Source: Prochlorococcus sp. AG-347-K10
GTDB lineage: Bacteria; Cyanobacteriota; Cyanobacteriia; PCC-6307; Cyanobiaceae
Direction of reading: 5' to 3'
Assembly: GCA_003278955.1 (NCBI GenBank)
Contig: QCCB01000015.1
Span: forward strand, 1-36,237
Length of the DNA: 36,237 bases
A program made the translations under genes and the position numbers. Numbering within the stretch: the first letter of the stretch is position 1; each line of letters opens with the position of its first letter. Positions 26,252-35,952 of the stretch are shown here, piece after piece. The notes beneath the pieces were generated by a model. The model made no database searches. It was not told the origin of the DNA and saw only the letters and a program-made list of their open reading frames with translations.

Positions 26252-27385
26252 TTAAGCCCCACGTTTTGTTAAAAGCCTTCTGATAACTCTTTTAGCAATA
26301 TCTTCATAACTCATTTCTCCTGATAATATTTGAGCAATCCGTTTAGGTGCTGTTTTTCTTTTGACACCTAATTGGTATCCAGTTCTGGGGAATCTATAAA
26401 ATACTTGGGCTATTCTCCTTCCCCAAGCCATTGATTCCCCCCAAATGTTGTTAATTTTTTTCGTATAAAGATTTAAATTATCTACTTTTCCTGATAGGCA
26501 CTGATCTATATATTCTGCAGCATAAAAACTGCTAATTAAGGATGGTCTAATTCCTTCAGCTAAAAATGGATCACATAGAGACGCTGCATCTCCAACCGCT
26601 AGAACTTTGTCACCATTAATTGAGTGGAAGCCATTCCATATTCTCAGTTTCTTACTAATTGTTTTATGAGGAAAATCATCAAAACCGAAGCTTCTGATTA
26701 CTTGTTCATTTATAGCCTGATTTTCTAGGAGACCATTATTTATAAAAGTACCTAGACCAATATTTACGCTTTCTCTAAGGGGGAATGCCCAGGCAAAACC
26801 ATATTTTATAAATCCAAACTCAAATCTAACTGCTTCTCTAGGTATTTCCCCTAAACCTTTCAATCTTAATGAGATCGTGTTTGCAAATTTCGGTTTTCTT
26901 GCCCCTAAATTGAAATGACCGGCCCATTTCGATTGGGACCCATCTGCAATTACAAGAAATTCTGTAATATATTTTATTTTGTTATAGCAAGTTATTTCCC
27001 ATTTATCATTTTTTTTTATGATTTTTTCTATTAATAATGGTCTCATTATTTGAGCTCCATTACTCAAGGACTCATCAAGTAATAATTGATCAAGCTTCTC
27101 TCTTTTAATAATCCAAAATGGCGATTCATCAGTCAGATCTGCAGTTATATTATCTGAACCCTTCCATCTGAATTCAACATTTTTAATTTTTGATTCTATG
27201 GAATCTTTTATATCTAAAGGAAGAAATCTTTGCATTGAAGATGCCATCCCGCCTGCACATGGTTTGTAATCTTGGAATTTTTCTTTTTCGATAATTAAAA
27301 CTGAATATCCTTTCTTTGATAGGTTAAGAGCGGTGGATGATCCTGATAAACCTCCACCAATTATTACAACGTCAAATCCTCTCAA
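26252..27385 (-). CDS. FAD-dependent oxidoreductase, geranylgeranyl-reductase family
   Basis: A 377-residue flavoprotein with the FAD-binding GGGLSG (10-15) in an N-terminal Rossmann fold and the [19 protein letters not shown] segment typical of the geranylgeranyl-reductase/halogenase group. It is shorter than the chlorophyll enzyme ChlP, so it is more likely a related reductase of unknown substrate than ChlP itself. The start codon is TTG and overlaps the frr stop as TTGA (27382-27385), so translation should be coupled to frr. No in-frame ATG lies before the FAD motif. Confidence 0.82.
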   Translation of the reverse strand: MRGFDVVIIGGGLSGSSTALNLSKKGYSVLIIEKEKFQDYKPCAGGMASSMQRFLPLDIKDSIESKIKNVEFRWKGSDNITADLTDESPFWIIKREKLDQLLLDESLSNGAQIMRPLLIEKIIKKNDKWEITCYNKIKYITEFLVIADGSQSKWAGHFNLGARKPKFANTISLRLKGLGEIPREAVRFEFGFIKYGFAWAFPLRESVNIGLGTFINNGLLENQAINEQVIRSFGFDDFPHKTISKKLRIWNGFHSINGDKVLAVGDAASLCDPFLAEGIRPSLISSFYAAEYIDQCLSGKVDNLNLYTKKINNIWGESMAWGRRIAQVFYRFPRTGYQLGVKRKTAPKRIAQILSGEMSYEDIAKRVIRRLLTKRGA

Positions 27386-27930
27386 ACTTTTAGAATTTCC
27401 TTTTCTTTTTCAGACAATTTAGTTTCTATTAAGGAAATATATTTATCAGTAATTTTCTGAATTTCAGATTGATTATCTCTAGATTCGTCAATAGAAATGA
27501 GACCATTTTTTTCGTCTTTTTTTTCTTTATCAACAGCATCTCTTCTAATATTTCTCAAAGCTACTTTTCCTTCCTCTGCATATTTAGAGGCTAATTTACA
27601 GAATTCTTTTCTTCTTTCTTCTGTCAAAGGAGGGACATTTATCCTAATTACTTTACCATCATTATTTGGGGTAATACCCAAATCACTCATGGAAATAGAT
27701 TTCTCAATCGCTTGTAAACATGAAACATCAAATGGTTGTATTGAAATTGTTTGCGAATCAACAGTGCTTATTGTGGCAAGTGATTTAATTGGTGTTTCTG
27801 CTCCGTAATACTCAACACTTACTCTGTCTAGCAATGAAGCATTAGCTCTACCTGTCCTAATTGTATTAAAGTTTCTTTGTGTGGCTTCAACACTTTTAAT
27901 CATATTTTCTTGAATTTCTTGTTCTTTCAT
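27382..27930 (-). CDS. frr: Ribosome recycling factor
   Basis: A 182-residue factor that, with EF-G, splits ribosomes after termination. The whole sequence has the family pattern: [24 protein letters not shown] near 25-48, [14 protein letters not shown] near 97-110, and [29 protein letters not shown] near the C-terminus. Length is normal. It lies 22 bp downstream of pyrH, a gene pair widely conserved in bacteria, and overlaps the following FAD reductase by four bases. Confidence 0.97.
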   Translation of the reverse strand: MKEQEIQENMIKSVEATQRNFNTIRTGRANASLLDRVSVEYYGAETPIKSLATISTVDSQTISIQPFDVSCLQAIEKSISMSDLGITPNNDGKVIRINVPPLTEERRKEFCKLASKYAEEGKVALRNIRRDAVDKEKKDEKNGLISIDESRDNQSEIQKITDKYISLIETKLSEKEKEILKV

Positions 27931-27952
27931 AATAAAAAAATTTAAATAAGCT

Positions 27953-28657
27953 TTAACTAATTAATGAACCTATAGGATCCCCAGCAACAGCTTTAGAAAT
28001 GTTTCCTTTTTTGAATATATCAAATACCATAATAGGGATATGGTTATCTTTGCATAGTGCAATTGCAGTACTATCCATTACTGCGATTTCATCGCTAAGA
28101 ACTTGCTGATAACTTAGAGAGGAATATTTTTTTGCATCTTCAAATTTATTAGGATCACAATTATATACTCCATCAACTTTGGTCGCCTTCATAACCACTT
28201 CAGCATTTATCTCGGCTGCCCTCAGAGCTGCCGTAGTGTCAGTTGTGAAAAATGGATTTCCGCATCCACCTCCAAAGACCACAACTCTTCCTTTTTCAAG
28301 GTGTCTCATAGCTCTTCTTCTGATATAGGGTTCGGCAATTTCCTGCATTTCTATTGCAGTTTGAACTCTGGTTGCAACTCCTACTCTTTCTAAACCATCT
28401 TGAAGTGAAATAGCATTCATTACTGTTGCAAGCATGCCAACATAATCAGCTGTCGCTCTATCCATGCCATCGGCAGAGCCTTTAAGCCCCCTAAAAATAT
28501 TCCCGCCCCCGACAACTATTGCAAGTTGTACATTATTTTCGACTACTTTTGAAACATCCTCAGCAATTGACTGAACTATAGCAGGATCAATGCCATAAGG
28601 TTTTTCACCCATTAGTGCTTCACCACTAAGTTTTAAGAGAACTCTTTTGTAAGTCAT
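27953..28657 (-). CDS. pyrH: Uridylate kinase (UMP kinase)
   Basis: A 234-residue amino-acid-kinase-fold enzyme phosphorylating UMP to UDP. Family features are [13 protein letters not shown] (5-17), [10 protein letters not shown] (48-57), the [19 protein letters not shown] block (72-90) and [16 protein letters not shown] (157-172). Length is standard for the bacterial hexameric type. It is the first gene of the pyrH-frr pair. A 126 bp AT-rich gap separates it from cobO upstream, so a promoter probably lies there. Confidence 0.97.
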   Translation of the reverse strand: MTYKRVLLKLSGEALMGEKPYGIDPAIVQSIAEDVSKVVENNVQLAIVVGGGNIFRGLKGSADGMDRATADYVGMLATVMNAISLQDGLERVGVATRVQTAIEMQEIAEPYIRRRAMRHLEKGRVVVFGGGCGNPFFTTDTTAALRAAEINAEVVMKATKVDGVYNCDPNKFEDAKKYSSLSYQQVLSDEIAVMDSTAIALCKDNHIPIMVFDIFKKGNISKAVAGDPIGSLIS

Positions 28658-28783
28658 TCAATAATTGTACTTTTAAGACATTAGCAAGTAAAAGCACCAA
28701 ATTTATTTTTTGTTCTGATATTGCTTGCGTCTTTAAACATTTCTAAACCTGCCAAAAAAATTTTAAACAATAATTTAGTTCAA

Positions 28784-29476
28784 CTAAAATTCAACACACT
28801 TTTGTGCTTTTATTCCTTGTTCTTTAAAAGGATGTCTTATTAATTTCATTTCTGTAACTAGATCAGCGTAATTTAATATTGAATTAGATGCCCCCCTTCC
28901 AGTTAAAACAATATGATTCTTTCTATTATTCAAGCTTTTTAAAAAAGTAATTATTTCTTCTGAAGCGAGATAACCAAGTTTTGTGGCAATATTTATTTCA
29001 TCAAGAATGATAAGTTTATAAGATTCGTTCTTTATATATTTTTTGGCTAGTTTCCATGCCTCTTGAACTAATTGTTCATCTCTTATTCTGTCTTGTGTTT
29101 CCCAAGTAAATCCTTCTCCTAATGAATGCCAAGATATATTTGAAGACAAATTTTTAAGTGCTTTTTCTTCTCCAGTGGTCCAGCCTCCTTTGATAAATTG
29201 AATTATTGCTACTTTATAGCCATGCCCTATCGTCCTTAAAGCCATACCTAAAGATGCAGTTGTCTTGCCCTTGCCATTTCCTGTAAAAACAATTAGTAAT
29301 CCTTTTTTTGTTTTTCTAATTTGTAGTCGTTCGGCTTGAATATCTTTTCTTTGCTGCATTCTTTTTTTATATGCGCTTTCATCGCTATCTGGGGATAGTT
29401 TTCCTCCCATTCCGATTTTTTTTGCTTGATTATCGAGATTAAATATTTTCTCGGAAGATAAAGGTTTTTCTTGCAT
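28784..29476 (-). CDS. cobO: Cob(I)alamin adenosyltransferase (CobO/BtuR)
   Basis: A 230-residue enzyme adding the adenosyl group to corrinoids. It has the P-loop GNGKGKTTASLGMA (66-79), the segment AIIQFIKGGWTTGEE, and the LDEINIATKLGYL and VLTGRGAS motifs of the CobO family. The first 50 residues form a longer charged extension than in E. coli BtuR. It lies 32 bp downstream of the integrase gene, though a functional link is unlikely. Together with cobK and the CobW-like protein it shows that the corrinoid pathway is present and dispersed. Confidence 0.94.
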   Translation of the reverse strand: MQEKPLSSEKIFNLDNQAKKIGMGGKLSPDSDESAYKKRMQQRKDIQAERLQIRKTKKGLLIVFTGNGKGKTTASLGMALRTIGHGYKVAIIQFIKGGWTTGEEKALKNLSSNISWHSLGEGFTWETQDRIRDEQLVQEAWKLAKKYIKNESYKLIILDEINIATKLGYLASEEIITFLKSLNNRKNHIVLTGRGASNSILNYADLVTEMKLIRHPFKEQGIKAQKCVEF

Positions 29477-29508
29477 ATGACTCTTTTGTATTTAATGATT
29501 ATAAATCT

Positions 29509-30678
29509 TTAAATATTTTTAACTCTTTTAACTTTTAAAAGTGCATGATTTACTGCCTGTTGTTGATCTCTTTTAGTAATCCAGTGGTGATATGTTTGAG
29601 TATGTAAACTAACCGAATGTCCCATCATTCTGGCAGCCACAGTATCAGGTAAATCATAAAAAATTGTTCTTACTGCCCAAGCATGCCTTAGATCATAAGG
29701 TTTTATTTGTAAAGAGTAACGCTTAAACTGATCTGTAATTTTTTTTCCAATATTTTGTAAAGTTGTTGTTTTAAGGTCTTTATTAATATTTGGTAGTAGT
29801 TTTGGATTTTCACCAAGTTTTGATAATTCGAACTTTTCTATCCATTCCGGATGGAATGGCCAAACTTGATGTTCCCCAGTTTTAGTCGTAGGTAAAACCC
29901 TAATAATTTTGTCTCCAAAATTAGTTAGAGAACTTAAATCACAAAAAAATACTTCATGATTTCTTAATCCATATGTAGCCATCAAGCCAAAAACAAATTT
30001 CCAAGATTCGTTTGGTATCGTCTCCCAAAGTTCCTCTATTAACTCGTCTGTGGGGAGATCCCTAAATCCAGCTTTGTTTAGGCAATATCCTCTAGAATTT
30101 AATTTCCAATCCTCCGGTAGTTTAATTTCCAAAAACTTTGCCAGAACACTTAGAGAAGTAGCGCATTGTTTTCTACTTCTGCTACCTTCCTTATAACTTT
30201 CAAGTGTTTTTTGAAATATTTTTTCTAAAGCTTCATTTTCATAGTCATTATAAATATTGAGGATTCTTTTCATATATGGTTTGTAAGAACTTCTCCAAGT
30301 AGTTTTTCTAGTGCTGGTTCGAAAATCACTTTTATTTTCTTTAAAAAAAAATTCCTCAAATTGAATTAATCTATTTGGAAATTCAAAGACATCTTTTATT
30401 TCCTTTTTATGAGGTTTGCCTATCCAATTTATCCAATCAAATTGATTCAATTCTAATTGCAAATTAATTAATTGTAGTTTTTTTTTGGCCTCCTCTAATC
30501 CAGAAATATCAGCCTTTAAACCAAGAGGTATCCTTTGAATTTTAAAGTTATTTTTATCTTCTTTGGATGGTAGTGAACCACGAATATTTAATTTTTCTCC
30601 TCTTTTCTCAATTTTAAGCTTGCTGCCTTGAGTAGCAAATTTATCATTGACATTATTAATTTCCTGAATTACGCTCAT
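29509..30678 (-). CDS. Tyrosine recombinase / phage-integrase family protein
   Basis: A 389-residue protein with a long N-terminal DNA-binding part and a C-terminal catalytic domain. Residues consistent with a tyrosine recombinase are Arg239 (TYGLRNHE), Arg331 (PYDLRHAW), His354 (MMGHS) and nucleophile Tyr363 (QTYHHW). The first histidine of the HxxR box is replaced by Tyr328. There are no phage genes, att-like direct repeats or tRNA beside it; it lies between cobO and divergent hemH. It could be a domesticated integrase or the cell's own Xer-like recombinase. Its base composition looks like that of its neighbours, so recent arrival is not indicated. Confidence 0.85.
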   Translation of the reverse strand: MSVIQEINNVNDKFATQGSKLKIEKRGEKLNIRGSLPSKEDKNNFKIQRIPLGLKADISGLEEAKKKLQLINLQLELNQFDWINWIGKPHKKEIKDVFEFPNRLIQFEEFFFKENKSDFRTSTRKTTWRSSYKPYMKRILNIYNDYENEALEKIFQKTLESYKEGSRSRKQCATSLSVLAKFLEIKLPEDWKLNSRGYCLNKAGFRDLPTDELIEELWETIPNESWKFVFGLMATYGLRNHEVFFCDLSSLTNFGDKIIRVLPTTKTGEHQVWPFHPEWIEKFELSKLGENPKLLPNINKDLKTTTLQNIGKKITDQFKRYSLQIKPYDLRHAWAVRTIFYDLPDTVAARMMGHSVSLHTQTYHHWITKRDQQQAVNHALLKVKRVKNI

Positions 30679-30743
30679 TTACTTATATAATTGTCCGTAT
30701 CATGACGTTTTTAATGTTGAATTTCAATCTCCATAAATTTTAA

Positions 30744-31919
30744 ATGGATAAAATAGGCGTCTTACTAATGAATTTAGGAGGGCCTGAACGCATTACTGAT
30801 GTAGGCCCATTCTTATACAATCTTTTTTCTGATCCAGAAATAATCAGGACGCCTTTCCCTGTTTTTCAAAAGCCTCTAGCTTGGTTAATTAGTACGCTTA
30901 GGAGTACTACTTCACAACAAGCCTACCTTTCTATAGGTGGAGGTTCACCTATTAGAAGAATAACTGAACAACAAGCAAGAGAGTTGCAATCTAAATTAAG
31001 GGATAAGGGTTTTAATGCTACAACCTATATCGCTATGAGGTATTGGCATCCTTTTACAGAATCAGCAATTGCTGATATGAAGGCAGATGGCATAGATCAA
31101 GTTGTTGTAATACCCCTATATCCACATTTTTCGATAAGTACAAGTGGTTCGAGCTTTAGAGAATTAAAAAAATTGCGAGATTCTGATGATGAATTTAAAA
31201 AGGTTCCAATGAGATGTGTAAGAAATTGGTTTAGCCAATCAGGTTACTTAAAGTCTATGGTCGAATTAATTTCTGAACAAATTTTGCTTTGTGAATCACC
31301 TTCAAAAGCCCATATATTTTTTACAGCTCATGGAGTTCCTAAGAGTTACGTAGAGGAAGCTGGAGACCCTTACAAGCAACAAATTGAAGATTGTTCCTTA
31401 TTAATTATACATGAGCTGGAAAAATCTTTAGGGTATAGCAACCCTCATACACTTTCTTATCAAAGTAGAGTTGGTCCTGTGGAATGGTTGAAGCCTTATA
31501 CAGAAGAAGTGTTAGCAGATCTTGGAAGGTCAAGTGTTAATGATCTAATTGTGGTCCCTATAAGTTTTGTTGGAGAGCATATCGAAACATTGCAAGAAAT
31601 TGATATTGAATATAAAGAAATTGCTGAAAAAGCTGGTATTAAAAACTTTCGGAGAGTAAGGGCTTTGAATACTCATCCTACTTTTATTGAAGGCCTTAGT
31701 GATCTAGTGATTTCCTGCTTGGAAGGACCTCTTGTTAATATCGAGGAGGCTTCTCAGTTGCCTGAAAAAGTTAAACTTTATCCCCAAGAGAAGTGGCAAT
31801 GGGGTTGGAATAATAGTTCAGAAGTTTGGAACGGAAGGGTTGCAATGATTATTTTTCTTGTGCTTTTTATTGAACTTATTTCAGGCTCTGGACCCCTACA
31901 TAAATTAGGCATTTTATAA
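30744..31919 (+). CDS. hemH: Ferrochelatase with C-terminal chlorophyll-binding-like helix
   Basis: A 391-residue enzyme inserting iron into protoporphyrin IX. The core (about 1-330) has [11 protein letters not shown] at the start, the catalytic His in [19 protein letters not shown] and [15 protein letters not shown] with the second active-site region. The last 45 residues are an added segment, with [20 protein letters not shown] resembling the helix of light-harvesting-like (HLIP/CAB) proteins, which is known in cyanobacterial and plastid ferrochelatases. This helix should anchor the enzyme in the thylakoid or plasma membrane and may bind chlorophyll. The gene is divergent from the integrase (65 bp). 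Confidence 0.96.
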   Translation: MDKIGVLLMNLGGPERITDVGPFLYNLFSDPEIIRTPFPVFQKPLAWLISTLRSTTSQQAYLSIGGGSPIRRITEQQARELQSKLRDKGFNATTYIAMRYWHPFTESAIADMKADGIDQVVVIPLYPHFSISTSGSSFRELKKLRDSDDEFKKVPMRCVRNWFSQSGYLKSMVELISEQILLCESPSKAHIFFTAHGVPKSYVEEAGDPYKQQIEDCSLLIIHELEKSLGYSNPHTLSYQSRVGPVEWLKPYTEEVLADLGRSSVNDLIVVPISFVGEHIETLQEIDIEYKEIAEKAGIKNFRRVRALNTHPTFIEGLSDLVISCLEGPLVNIEEASQLPEKVKLYPQEKWQWGWNNSSEVWNGRVAMIIFLVLFIELISGSGPLHKLGIL

Positions 31920-32054
31920 AGAAAAATTGAAAACTATTTGAAATTTTTAAATTTATTGAAAGATTTTTTCAATACATTTCTGACATTACATTTCTAAATG
32001 AGGCAAAAGTATTTAATTAAGTTTAATATTTATAGTAAATATTGAATTTTTTTA

Positions 32055-33818
32055 GTGACCCTTACTTCGAGATCCTTTTCAAAGGGTAGTTTAAAAAATG
32101 AAAATCCAGTTTGGATAACTGGTGCAGATGCACTAATGGATTCTTTAAAAATTCATGGGGTAAAAGTTATATTTGGATATCCTGGAGGAGCCATACTACC
32201 AATTTATGACGCTGTTCATAAGGCAGAACAAGAAGGTTGGTTAAAGCATTACATGGTTAGGCATGAACAAGGTGGGTCACATGCGGCTGATGGATATGCT
32301 AGATCTACTGGTGAAGTAGGAGTATGTTTTGGGACATCAGGCCCAGGTGCAACAAATTTGGTAACTGGAATTGCCACTGCGCAAATGGATTCAGTCCCCC
32401 TAGTTGTAGTTACAGGTCAAGTACCAAGACCTGCTATAGGGACAGACGCTTTTCAAGAAACTGATATTTTTGGCATAACTCTTCCAATAGTGAAACATTC
32501 ATGGGTAATAAGAGATCCTTCAGATATAGGCAAAGTAGTTTCTGAAGCTTTTTTTATAGCCTCATCTGGAAGACCTGGCCCTGTTTTAATTGATATACCC
32601 AAAGATGTAGGTCAGGAGTTCTTTAATTATCAAAGAGTTTTGCCTGGTGAGATTATTCCTAAAGGATTTAAAAGGAATGGAGAAATTAATGATAGCGATA
32701 TCAATAAAGCAATTAAATTAATAGAAGATTCTGAAAGACCCCTTCTATATGTAGGAGGTGGGGCAATATCTTCAGGGGCTCATGATGAAATAAAAACTTT
32801 GGCTAAAAATTATCAAATACCAGTTACCACAACCTTAATGGGGAAGGGCGCTTTTGATGAAAAAGATAATTTATCAGTAGGGATGTTAGGAATGCATGGA
32901 ACTGCTTATGCAAATTTCGCTGTTACAGAATGCGATCTTTTAATTGCCATTGGAGCTAGATTCGATGATAGGGTGACAGGAAAATTAGATACTTTTGCTC
33001 CTAATGCGAAGGTAATTCATATAGATATTGACCCAGCAGAAGTTAATAAAAATAGACGTGTAGATGTTGCAATTGTTTCTGATGTTTCAAAAGCAGTTCT
33101 TAAAATTAATGAACAATCTCTAAATAAAAAATTTACTTGTCAGACGAAAAACTGGTTAGAAAAAATTGATTTTTGGAAAAATAAACATCCTTTATATGAG
33201 CCGCCTAAAAAAGGAGAAATTTATCCTCAGGAGGTTCTTTTAAAAGTGCGGGAACTTTCACCCGAATCTTATGTAACTACAGATGTAGGACAACATCAGA
33301 TGTGGGCTGCTCAATATCTCAGGAATTCTCCAAGAAAATGGATTAGTAGTGCAGGCTTAGGAACTATGGGTTTTGGATTGCCAGCTGCAATTGGAGTAAA
33401 AGCAGCCTTACCTAATTCAGATGTAATTTGTATTGCAGGAGATGCAAGTGTCTTAATGAATATTCAAGAATTAGGAACTTTATCTCAATATGGTCTAAAG
33501 GTGAAATTGATTATTATCAATAATCGCTGGCAAGGGATGGTAAGACAATGGCAGGAAAGTTTCTACGATGAAAGATATTCCTCATCTGATATGAGTTGTG
33601 GTGAACCTGATTTTGTAAAACTAGCTGAGTCTTTTGGAGTTAAAGGATACTTGATTTCTGATAGAAAACAATTACAGAATGAATTAAAAAATTCGCTTGA
33701 TCATGACGGCCCTGCTTTGATTAATATCCTTGTCAGAAGAGGTGAAAATTGTTATCCAATGGTTCCTCCTGGTAAAAGTAATGCTCAAATGGTTGGATAT
33801 GTTAATTGTGAAGACTGA
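32055..33818 (+). CDS. ilvB: Acetolactate synthase, large (catalytic) subunit
   Basis: A 587-residue thiamine-diphosphate enzyme that starts branched-chain amino acid synthesis. Visible are the catalytic glutamate in [17 protein letters not shown], the [17 protein letters not shown] segment, the FAD-domain [17 protein letters not shown] and the ThDP motif [29 protein letters not shown] near the C-terminus. The start is GTG at 32055, and the first 20 residues are a short lead-in before the conserved [11 protein letters not shown]. The small regulatory subunit is not in this window. The 135 bp upstream contain only AT-rich sequence; I saw no leader peptide rich in Leu, Ile or Val. Confidence 0.96.
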   Translation: MTLTSRSFSKGSLKNENPVWITGADALMDSLKIHGVKVIFGYPGGAILPIYDAVHKAEQEGWLKHYMVRHEQGGSHAADGYARSTGEVGVCFGTSGPGATNLVTGIATAQMDSVPLVVVTGQVPRPAIGTDAFQETDIFGITLPIVKHSWVIRDPSDIGKVVSEAFFIASSGRPGPVLIDIPKDVGQEFFNYQRVLPGEIIPKGFKRNGEINDSDINKAIKLIEDSERPLLYVGGGAISSGAHDEIKTLAKNYQIPVTTTLMGKGAFDEKDNLSVGMLGMHGTAYANFAVTECDLLIAIGARFDDRVTGKLDTFAPNAKVIHIDIDPAEVNKNRRVDVAIVSDVSKAVLKINEQSLNKKFTCQTKNWLEKIDFWKNKHPLYEPPKKGEIYPQEVLLKVRELSPESYVTTDVGQHQMWAAQYLRNSPRKWISSAGLGTMGFGLPAAIGVKAALPNSDVICIAGDASVLMNIQELGTLSQYGLKVKLIIINNRWQGMVRQWQESFYDERYSSSDMSCGEPDFVKLAESFGVKGYLISDRKQLQNELKNSLDHDGPALINILVRRGENCYPMVPPGKSNAQMVGYVNCED

Positions 33819-33889
33819 TTTTTTACTTGAAATTCGTCATTTTAAAAAATTAACTTTAAGATAAATTTAAAAACTTAGATATTTCTGAA

Positions 33890-34240
33890 TTGAAAAAATT
33901 ATCAAAAATTTTAATTATAATCAGCTTGATTGTTCTTAATCCTGTAATAGTAAACTCGGCCGAAATTCTCCAAATTAAAAGTTCAAATACTATTTTGGTA
34001 GGGGATCAAAATAGAAATTTAACTATTGGATTATTTTGTGTAGATGTATATGAAAATGATGAGATTGAAGCAACTAATCTACTTAAGAGTGAATTCCCAA
34101 GGGGGAGCAAAGTAAAAATAAAGCCTTTTGGTTTCAAAGAGAATGTTTTGTTAGCCAAAGTTTTTAATATTAAAGGTACTAAGGAGATGACGGAATTATT
34201 GGTCGCTAAAAACTTAAGTAGTGAAATTTGTCCAAGTTAA
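33890..34240 (+). CDS. Secreted protein with a degenerate staphylococcal-nuclease-like fold
   Basis: A 116-residue protein with an N-terminal signal peptide (about 1-24, ending VNSA). The mature part follows the order of the SNase fold (NLTIGLFCVDV, an Ala/Leu-rich helix, PRGSKVKIKPFG, NVLLAKVFNI, ELLVAKNLS), but the catalytic arginines and glutamate of true nucleases are not visible: the residue in the usual Arg35 place is Gly, and there is no YGR motif. It is therefore probably a non-catalytic binding domain. The fold call is by pattern only. The start is TTG at 33890; no ATG precedes the signal peptide. It ends 6 bp from the convergent PgeF gene. Confidence 0.6.
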   Translation: MKKLSKILIIISLIVLNPVIVNSAEILQIKSSNTILVGDQNRNLTIGLFCVDVYENDEIEATNLLKSEFPRGSKVKIKPFGFKENVLLAKVFNIKGTKEMTELLVAKNLSSEICPS

Positions 34241-34246
34241 TTATCT

Positions 34247-35050
34247 TTATGAGCAAATAAGATTCCATTGTCTCGAGATTGTTTTGTTCTTTCTCCAGGA
34301 ATAAAATTCATTATTTAATTTGTATGTGCATAAATTTGAGATGTCTATATTTGTACGAGGGATGTTCTCATTTAAAAGTTGTTTATAGGCAGATCTTTTT
34401 AGATCTAGTTGATTTAAGTTTTGCTCTCTGAAGTCATCTGAATCACTAAAACAGAGATCTTTTTTAGTTTTAGTCAATTTGACAGTTATGTTTTTGTTTT
34501 CGGCCTTTTTATAAAATTCTTTGAGTGTCATTTTATCAACTAAATAATGTTCCTTAGAAATCGCTGGTCCTATTGCAACAAGTAAGTCATCTCTTGATGT
34601 CCCAAAAGTATCGAAAATTTTTATCAGATTTTTTATTATTTTTTTTTCTAAACCTTTTCTTCCACAATGCAAGGTTGCTACATTTCTTGTCCTTTTATCT
34701 GCAAAAAATATTGGCATACAATCAGCTGTGTAAACCCATAAGTTTTGCCTGTATTTATTGCTAATAAGACCATCTGCATCAGTCTTAGTTCCTTTTTTCG
34801 AATGAGATCCAAACACTATCACGTTACTGTGAATTTGATTGGAAACACAATCTATGGAATTTTCATTAAAGTGATTCCCTAATAATTGAAGAGATTTCTC
34901 AGAGCAAGACTTCGTGAAGTATGCATGTTTGAAATTATTTTGATTAAGAATAGGTGATGAATAATACTCAAATTTTTTGTTTTGAATATAAATTTCATCT
35001 TTTGAGAAATATATTTCTTTGTAAGGAATATTCTTGCTCCTAAACTGAAT
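34247..35050 (-). CDS. pgeF: PgeF/YfiH-family (DUF152, laccase-domain) protein with apparent ATT start
   Basis: The family hydrolyses stray peptidoglycan precursors (UDP-MurNAc-L-Ser) or acts as a purine-nucleoside enzyme, with a Cys-His-His zinc site. A GTG at 34822 would give only 191 residues, but the frame stays open up to the TAA at 35051-35053, and the added 76 residues are genuine family sequence: FKHAYFTKS (40-48) and NQIHSN (71-76). Zinc ligands then read His74, Cys111 (TADCMP) and His128 (LHCGRKG). A GTG start would remove His74. Between the upstream stop and residue 77 there is no ATG, GTG or TTG; the first codon after the stop is ATT, so ATT initiation coupled to the preceding gene is the simplest reading. 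HCGRKG replaces the usual HAGWRG. Confidence 0.75.
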   Translation of the reverse strand: MQFRSKNIPYKEIYFSKDEIYIQNKKFEYYSSPILNQNNFKHAYFTKSCSEKSLQLLGNHFNENSIDCVSNQIHSNVIVFGSHSKKGTKTDADGLISNKYRQNLWVYTADCMPIFFADKRTRNVATLHCGRKGLEKKIIKNLIKIFDTFGTSRDDLLVAIGPAISKEHYLVDKMTLKEFYKKAENKNITVKLTKTKKDLCFSDSDDFREQNLNQLDLKRSAYKQLLNENIPRTNIDISNLCTYKLNNEFYSWRKNKTISRQWNLICS

Positions 35051-35938
35051 TTATGAAATTAATTCAATATCTCTTAAGATCCAGAATCCTGCAAATTTTT
35101 CGATATAAGGAGTTGACTGTATGGAAATAAATTGATAACCAAAAGAGTTTTTTTTATTCTCTAAAAACTTTGTATTCAAAATACTTGCATCTTTTTCTGG
35201 TAAATCAGTTACCAGCCACTTATCATCTTCTGAAGCTTCAAGTATGAGTTGGTTCTTATTTACGAGTAATTTTATAGGTTCTAAACAACTAAACCATGCA
35301 GAAAGTGCCAAAGATCTATCTTTGCTAAAAAGTCTTAATCCTGGAACTAAGTAATCATCATCTAAATCTCTCTGAATTGGGAAAATATCTCCAAATTCCA
35401 TAGGCCAATTTTCTGCTGATTTTAGTTCGCCAATTGATATTTCAGAGATAGTTAAAGCATCACCTCTTACTGCTTCTGGTAGAGGTGTAGGAGAGTTTTC
35501 CATTTTAGAAGTAAAAGTAGGAGCTAATACACCTCTTACATAACCTTTTTCCTTTGGATAAATCTCTTTTTCAAGAAATTCGATTCTATCTAATAAATTG
35601 TAAGTTCTTCTACTTACCATAGCCTCAATACTTACTGCCTCCAGAGATTTCTTAATGATCGATTTCATTGACGACCTCCAGAATCGAACTATAGAAGGTT
35701 TCTCCCAACCTTGTTTTTTTGCTTCACTTATTGCTTCATTTAGTGCCTTTGTAAGCCAAACTGAATTAACTTCATTAGCAGGGCACTTTTTATTCCAAAG
35801 AAAAACTTCTTCTGTCTTATAACTTCTTCTAGAGCAAATAATTAATTCCCACCTTTTTTTTCCATTTGATTCAATAATTGGTCTTGAGTAAAAGTCTAAT
35901 TCCCAATCTGAAATTTTTAATTTAAGACTTGATTCCAT
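35051..35938 (-). CDS. Tab2/Atab2-family RNA-binding protein (DUF1092)
   Basis: A 295-residue protein matching the Tab2/Atab2 family of oxygenic phototrophs. The N-terminal signature WELDFYSRPI with GKKRWELIIC (12-37), the SIVRFWRSSM region (about 82-91) and the C-terminal GFWILRDIEL are family hallmarks. In algae and plants the proteins are needed for translation of photosystem I (psaB) and other photosystem mRNAs; the cyanobacterial role is less clear. It lies 14 bp after an S1-domain ribosomal protein gene, so two translation-related RNA binders appear to share one transcript. Its TAA is followed directly, in the same frame, by the PgeF coding region. Confidence 0.9.
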   Translation of the reverse strand: MESSLKLKISDWELDFYSRPIIESNGKKRWELIICSRRSYKTEEVFLWNKKCPANEVNSVWLTKALNEAISEAKKQGWEKPSIVRFWRSSMKSIIKKSLEAVSIEAMVSRRTYNLLDRIEFLEKEIYPKEKGYVRGVLAPTFTSKMENSPTPLPEAVRGDALTISEISIGELKSAENWPMEFGDIFPIQRDLDDDYLVPGLRLFSKDRSLALSAWFSCLEPIKLLVNKNQLILEASEDDKWLVTDLPEKDASILNTKFLENKKNSFGYQFISIQSTPYIEKFAGFWILRDIELIS

Positions 35939-35952
35939 TTTTTTATTAATGT

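Noticed and set aside
28658..28783. Possible small RNA between pyrH and cobO
   Set aside because: Only a short GCAAG/CTTGC pairing with a long loop is seen; no promoter-plus-terminator arrangement.
29509..30678. Prophage or genomic island around the integrase
   Set aside because: Both neighbours (cobO and hemH) are core genes, no direct repeats or tRNA are seen, and composition does not change.
31955..31973. Hairpin ATTGAAA/TTTCAAT after hemH as a terminator
   Set aside because: A 7-bp stem with only one GC pair and no U-tract after it; it is within chance for such AT-rich sequence.
34820..34822. GTG at 34822 as the real start of the PgeF-family gene
   Set aside because: It lies three residues after the conserved zinc-ligand histidine in NQIH and discards a family-like N-terminal 76 residues.
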